The notes beneath the pieces are model-generated. The model saw nothing but the letters and a program-made list of their open reading frames with translations, searched no databases and was not told where the DNA came from. The position numbers and the translations under genes were made by a program. A stretch of DNA of 37,698 bases from Thiomonas sp. FB-6 (lineage in GTDB: Bacteria; Pseudomonadota; Gammaproteobacteria; Burkholderiales; Burkholderiaceae_C): the NCBI RefSeq assembly GCF_000377645.1, contig NZ_KB898501.1, forward strand, positions 1 to 37,698, in the 5' to 3' direction. Of the stretch, positions 35,816 to 37,698 are shown piece after piece; the first letter of the stretch is position 1; each line of letters begins with the position of its first letter.

Positions 35816-37254
35816 GCCCGGACTGCATCGTCATCGGCGGTGGGCCGGCGGGCATGTCCGCGGCCTTGGGTTGCGTCTCCCATGGCCTGCGCACTGTTTT
35901 GCTGGACGAGCAGCCCCGGCCGGGCGGCCAGATCTACCGCAACGTCGGCCGGGCCACCCCTGAGGTGCGCGGCCTGCTGGGCAAGGATTACGCGCGTGGC
36001 GCTGCACTGGTGGAGCGCCTGGAGCGCTCCGAGGTCCAGGTGCATCGGGGGGCGTTGGTCTGGGACGTGGCCGAGGACCTGACGGTCTCCGTGCTGGCCG
36101 AGGGGCGGAGCGTACAGATGCGCGCGCCCCGGCTTCTTGTGGCCAGCGGCGCGCTCGAGCGGCCGTCGCCTATGCCCGGATGGACGCTTCCCAGGGTGAT
36201 GAGCGCCGGCGCGGCGCAAATCGCCCTCAAGGCCTCGGGTTCGATTCCCGAAGGAAGGGTGGTCCTGGTCGGCTGCGGCCCCTTGCTTCTGCTCGTGGCG
36301 TGCCAGTTGCTGGATGCCGGGGCGACGCTGGCCGGCATTCTGGAGACGGCCCCGGCGAACAATCGGCGCGAGGCCCTGCGCCACCTGCCCAAGGCGTTGG
36401 CGGCGCCCGAGTATCTGCTCAAGGGCCTGCGCATGTTGCGCAGGCTGCGGCGCGCGGGGGTTCCGCACCATGCGGGTGTCTCCCAAGTCCGTGTCGAGGG
36501 GACGGACGCGGCGAGCGGGGTGCGCTTCGTGTCCAGGGGGCGGGAGCAGCTGCTGGCCGCCGACGTGGTGCTGTTGCACCACGGAGTCGTGCCCAACACG
36601 CAGCTCAGCCGATTGCTGCGCATTGATCATGCATGGGACGAGGGCCAGCTGGCGTGGCGGCCTGTCGCAGATCCGTGGGGCCGCACATCGCGGCCGGGTG
36701 TGCACCTCGTGGGCGACGGCGCTGGCATTTCCGGGGCGTTGGCCGCGCAGCTCGGTGGGGATCTCGCGGCGCTGGATGTGGCCTGCGCGATGGGCAGGAT
36801 CACGCAGTCGCAGCGGGATCGACTGGCAGCCCCCTTGCTCAGGCGCAGGCGCCGCCAGCACAGCGTGCGCCCCTTTCTCGACGCGCTGTACAGGCCGCCT
36901 GCGTGGATCGCGTGCCCGCCGGACGACACCACGATCGTGTGCCGCTGCGAGGAGGTCACGGCAGGCCGCATCCGCGAGATGGCGAGCCTGGGCTGCCGCG
37001 GCCCGAACCAGACCAAGTTCTTCAGCCGCTGCGGCATGGGGCCCTGTCAGGGCCGCATGTGCGGCCTGACCGTGACGCAGTTGCTGGCGCAGCAGTTGGA
37101 TCTGGAACCTGCCGAGGTCGGCGCCTACCACGTGCGCTCGCCGCTCAAGCCGATTCCCCTGTCGGCATTCGCAACGATGACCTTTCTCGATGGAGACGCT
37201 TCGCACCATGAGCACCAGGATCCAGCGCTATCAACCCGGCCCACGGATGAGTAA
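35812..37254 (+). CDS. FAD/NAD(P)-type dehydrogenase alpha subunit with BFD-like cluster
   Basis: The 480-residue subunit begins with an FAD fold (CIVIGGGPAGMSAALG), has a second nucleotide fold near 150 (VVLVGCGPLLLL) and LVGDGAGISGAL, and a C-terminal BFD-like [2Fe-2S] domain: C377-R-C379 and C407-x4-C412 (CGMGPCQGRMCG). This is the HcnB/OoxA/NoxA-type alpha subunit. It makes the third part of the complex. Its last 47 bases overlap the start of the ridA gene. Confidence 0.92.
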   Translation: MSPDCIVIGGGPAGMSAALGCVSHGLRTVLLDEQPRPGGQIYRNVGRATPEVRGLLGKDYARGAALVERLERSEVQVHRGALVWDVAEDLTVSVLAEGRSVQMRAPRLLVASGALERPSPMPGWTLPRVMSAGAAQIALKASGSIPEGRVVLVGCGPLLLLVACQLLDAGATLAGILETAPANNRREALRHLPKALAAPEYLLKGLRMLRRLRRAGVPHHAGVSQVRVEGTDAASGVRFVSRGREQLLAADVVLLHHGVVPNTQLSRLLRIDHAWDEGQLAWRPVADPWGRTSRPGVHLVGDGAGISGALAAQLGGDLAALDVACAMGRITQSQRDRLAAPLLRRRRRQHSVRPFLDALYRPPAWIACPPDDTTIVCRCEEVTAGRIREMASLGCRGPNQTKFFSRCGMGPCQGRMCGLTVTQLLAQQLDLEPAEVGAYHVRSPLKPIPLSAFATMTFLDGDASHHEHQDPALSTRPTDE

Positions 37255-37480
37255 GGCCGTGTGCCACGGCGGCCAGATCTACCTCTGCGGGCAGACTTCG
37301 GCGGGCAGCGAGGCCGTGGGAATCGCGGCGCAGACGCAGGAGGTGCTGGCGCGCGTCGATGCGTTGCTGCAAGCCCAGGGCAGCGACAGGTCCCGCCTGC
37401 TGGCGGTGACTGTGTGCGCCGATGCAATTCTGAGCCACCGTGCCGACCCAATAGTGAGCCAGGGATGGGAGCCGGTCTGA
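37208..37480 (+). pseudogene. RidA-family gene truncated by an IS21-type element
   Basis: From ATG 37208 (GGAGAC upstream) the frame is clearly a Rid/YjgF protein: MSTRIQRYQPGPRMSKAVCHGG, split before QIYLCGQTSAG, and ending SRLLAVTV. At about 37411 the frame enters IS sequence and stops at 37480 after 90 residues. The missing second half holds the catalytic arginine of RidA-type imine deaminases, so the product should be inactive. Rid proteins hydrolyse reactive imines/enamines, exactly the type of product that the preceding dehydrogenase releases. Confidence 0.88.
37425..37463. repeat. IS21 terminal transposase-binding repeats
   Basis: Two copies of a CAAT-x2-TGAGCCA-type block start at 37425 and 37449, a 24-base spacing. 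Such multiple internal repeats are typical of IS21-family ends. Confidence 0.65.
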
Positions 37481-37548
37481 TGATGTCCGGCGGTGGATAA
37501 GTGTAGGTCGTGGCCTGGGTCGGTGATCTCCTGGTGGTCGGTTTGATC

Positions 37549-37593
37549 GAGGGGGAAGCCGTGGAGGGCGTAGCCCGGAACGGCTTCCCCCTC
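37549..37593. terminator. Hairpin downstream of the istB tail
   Basis: GAGGGGGAAGCCGT (37549-37562) pairs perfectly with ACGGCTTCCCCCTC (37580-37593) around a 17-base loop. It starts 7 bases after the istB stop on the minus strand, so it is probably the element's transcription terminator. Confidence 0.6.
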
Positions 37594-37599
37594 GGTGTC

Positions 37600-37698
37600 T
37601 TAGGTGGTCTGTGCTGGCGCCTTGCGAGCCTGTTCCCGGCTCTTGATCCGCGTCCTGGCGTCGGCACTGGAGCGCATGAAGCGGATCGACTCGTTGCC
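37600..37698 (-). CDS. istB: IstB-like IS21 helper ATPase, C-terminal part (runs off the edge)
   Basis: The minus strand from the right edge gives 32 residues, GNESIRFMRSSADARTRIKS then REQARKAPAQTT and TAA. It resembles the tail of IstB proteins (xETGNESxRF type). Its place just inside an IS21-type end supports the call. The tail type differs from the one expected for the fragment at 1-331, so the two are probably different IS21 members. Confidence 0.6.
   Translation of the reverse strand, partial: GNESIRFMRSSADARTRIKSREQARKAPAQTT

Larger units (their letters stand above)
37411..37698 (-). mobile_element. IS21-family insertion sequence, right end
   Basis: At about 37411 the ridA reading frame changes into TGTGTGCGCCGATGC and two related blocks, CAATTCTGAGCCACC (37425) and CAATAGTGAGCCAGG (37449). 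These are the repeated transposase-binding sites seen at IS21-family ends. An istB tail on the minus strand follows inward. The other end lies beyond the window. The exact first base of the element and the target duplication cannot be fixed here. Confidence 0.8.

Noticed and set aside
35557-37215. Antisense frame of about 552 codons over the dehydrogenase alpha subunit
   Set aside because: It overlaps a conserved gene and has no recognisable domain.

Overview
The window is GC-rich, densely coded DNA that looks like a betaproteobacterium of the order Burkholderiales. The basis is gene content and codon bias: hutCDIGF/hutU, NrtABC/SsuABC-type and PotABCD-type transporters, IS21 elements and a group II intron. 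The genus cannot be read from the sequence. It consists of metabolic modules separated by mobile-element scars. No tRNA, rRNA or CRISPR array was seen.

Positions 1-10290 hold the most interesting unit. Left to right there is an istB remnant, a two-domain rhodanese (minus strand), a divergent NifA-like sigma-54 activator, and a long operon. The operon encodes an acyl-CoA-dehydrogenase-fold flavoprotein, rubredoxin, an NrtA/CynA-like binding protein, permease, ATPase, cyanase, an OsmC-like protein and a rubredoxin reductase. Three perfectly spaced -24/-12 promoters serve the rhodanese, the activator and the operon. An 11-bp motif (TTGTNNGCAAT) recurs at enhancer distance from them. The inferred job is import of a small C-N or C-N-S compound, flavin-dependent oxidation fed by NAD(P)H, rubredoxin reductase and rubredoxin, and disposal of the resulting cyanate by cyanase. 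The true substrate is unknown.

Positions 10291-15450 carry a second sigma-54 promoter-driven operon: a SsuA/TauA-like binding protein, permease, ATPase, amidase-signature enzyme and IclR regulator. Positions 15451-17655 are a scar: an McrC-like fragment, a group II intron whose reverse transcriptase has an in-frame amber codon, and a C-terminal LysR fragment.

Positions 17656-26572 are a histidine/urocanate utilisation locus. hutC-hutD-hutI-hutG-hutF lie on the minus strand, and hutU, an ornithine-cyclodeaminase-family gene and an MFS transporter lie divergently. Two near-identical TGTCTAGACA operators sit in the divergent promoter region. No hutH is present in the window.

Positions 26573-29575 hold a HigBA-like toxin-antitoxin pair with a palindromic operator, and a DUF2075-type helicase with an N-terminal nuclease-like region, which resembles defence genes. 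Positions 29624-37480 are a LysR-regulated catabolic operon: a PotDABC-type transporter, a three-subunit FAD/[2Fe-2S] dehydrogenase of the opine/D-hydroxyproline/HcnABC family, and a RidA-family gene. The RidA gene is cut at about 37411 by the end of an IS21-family element that runs off the right edge.
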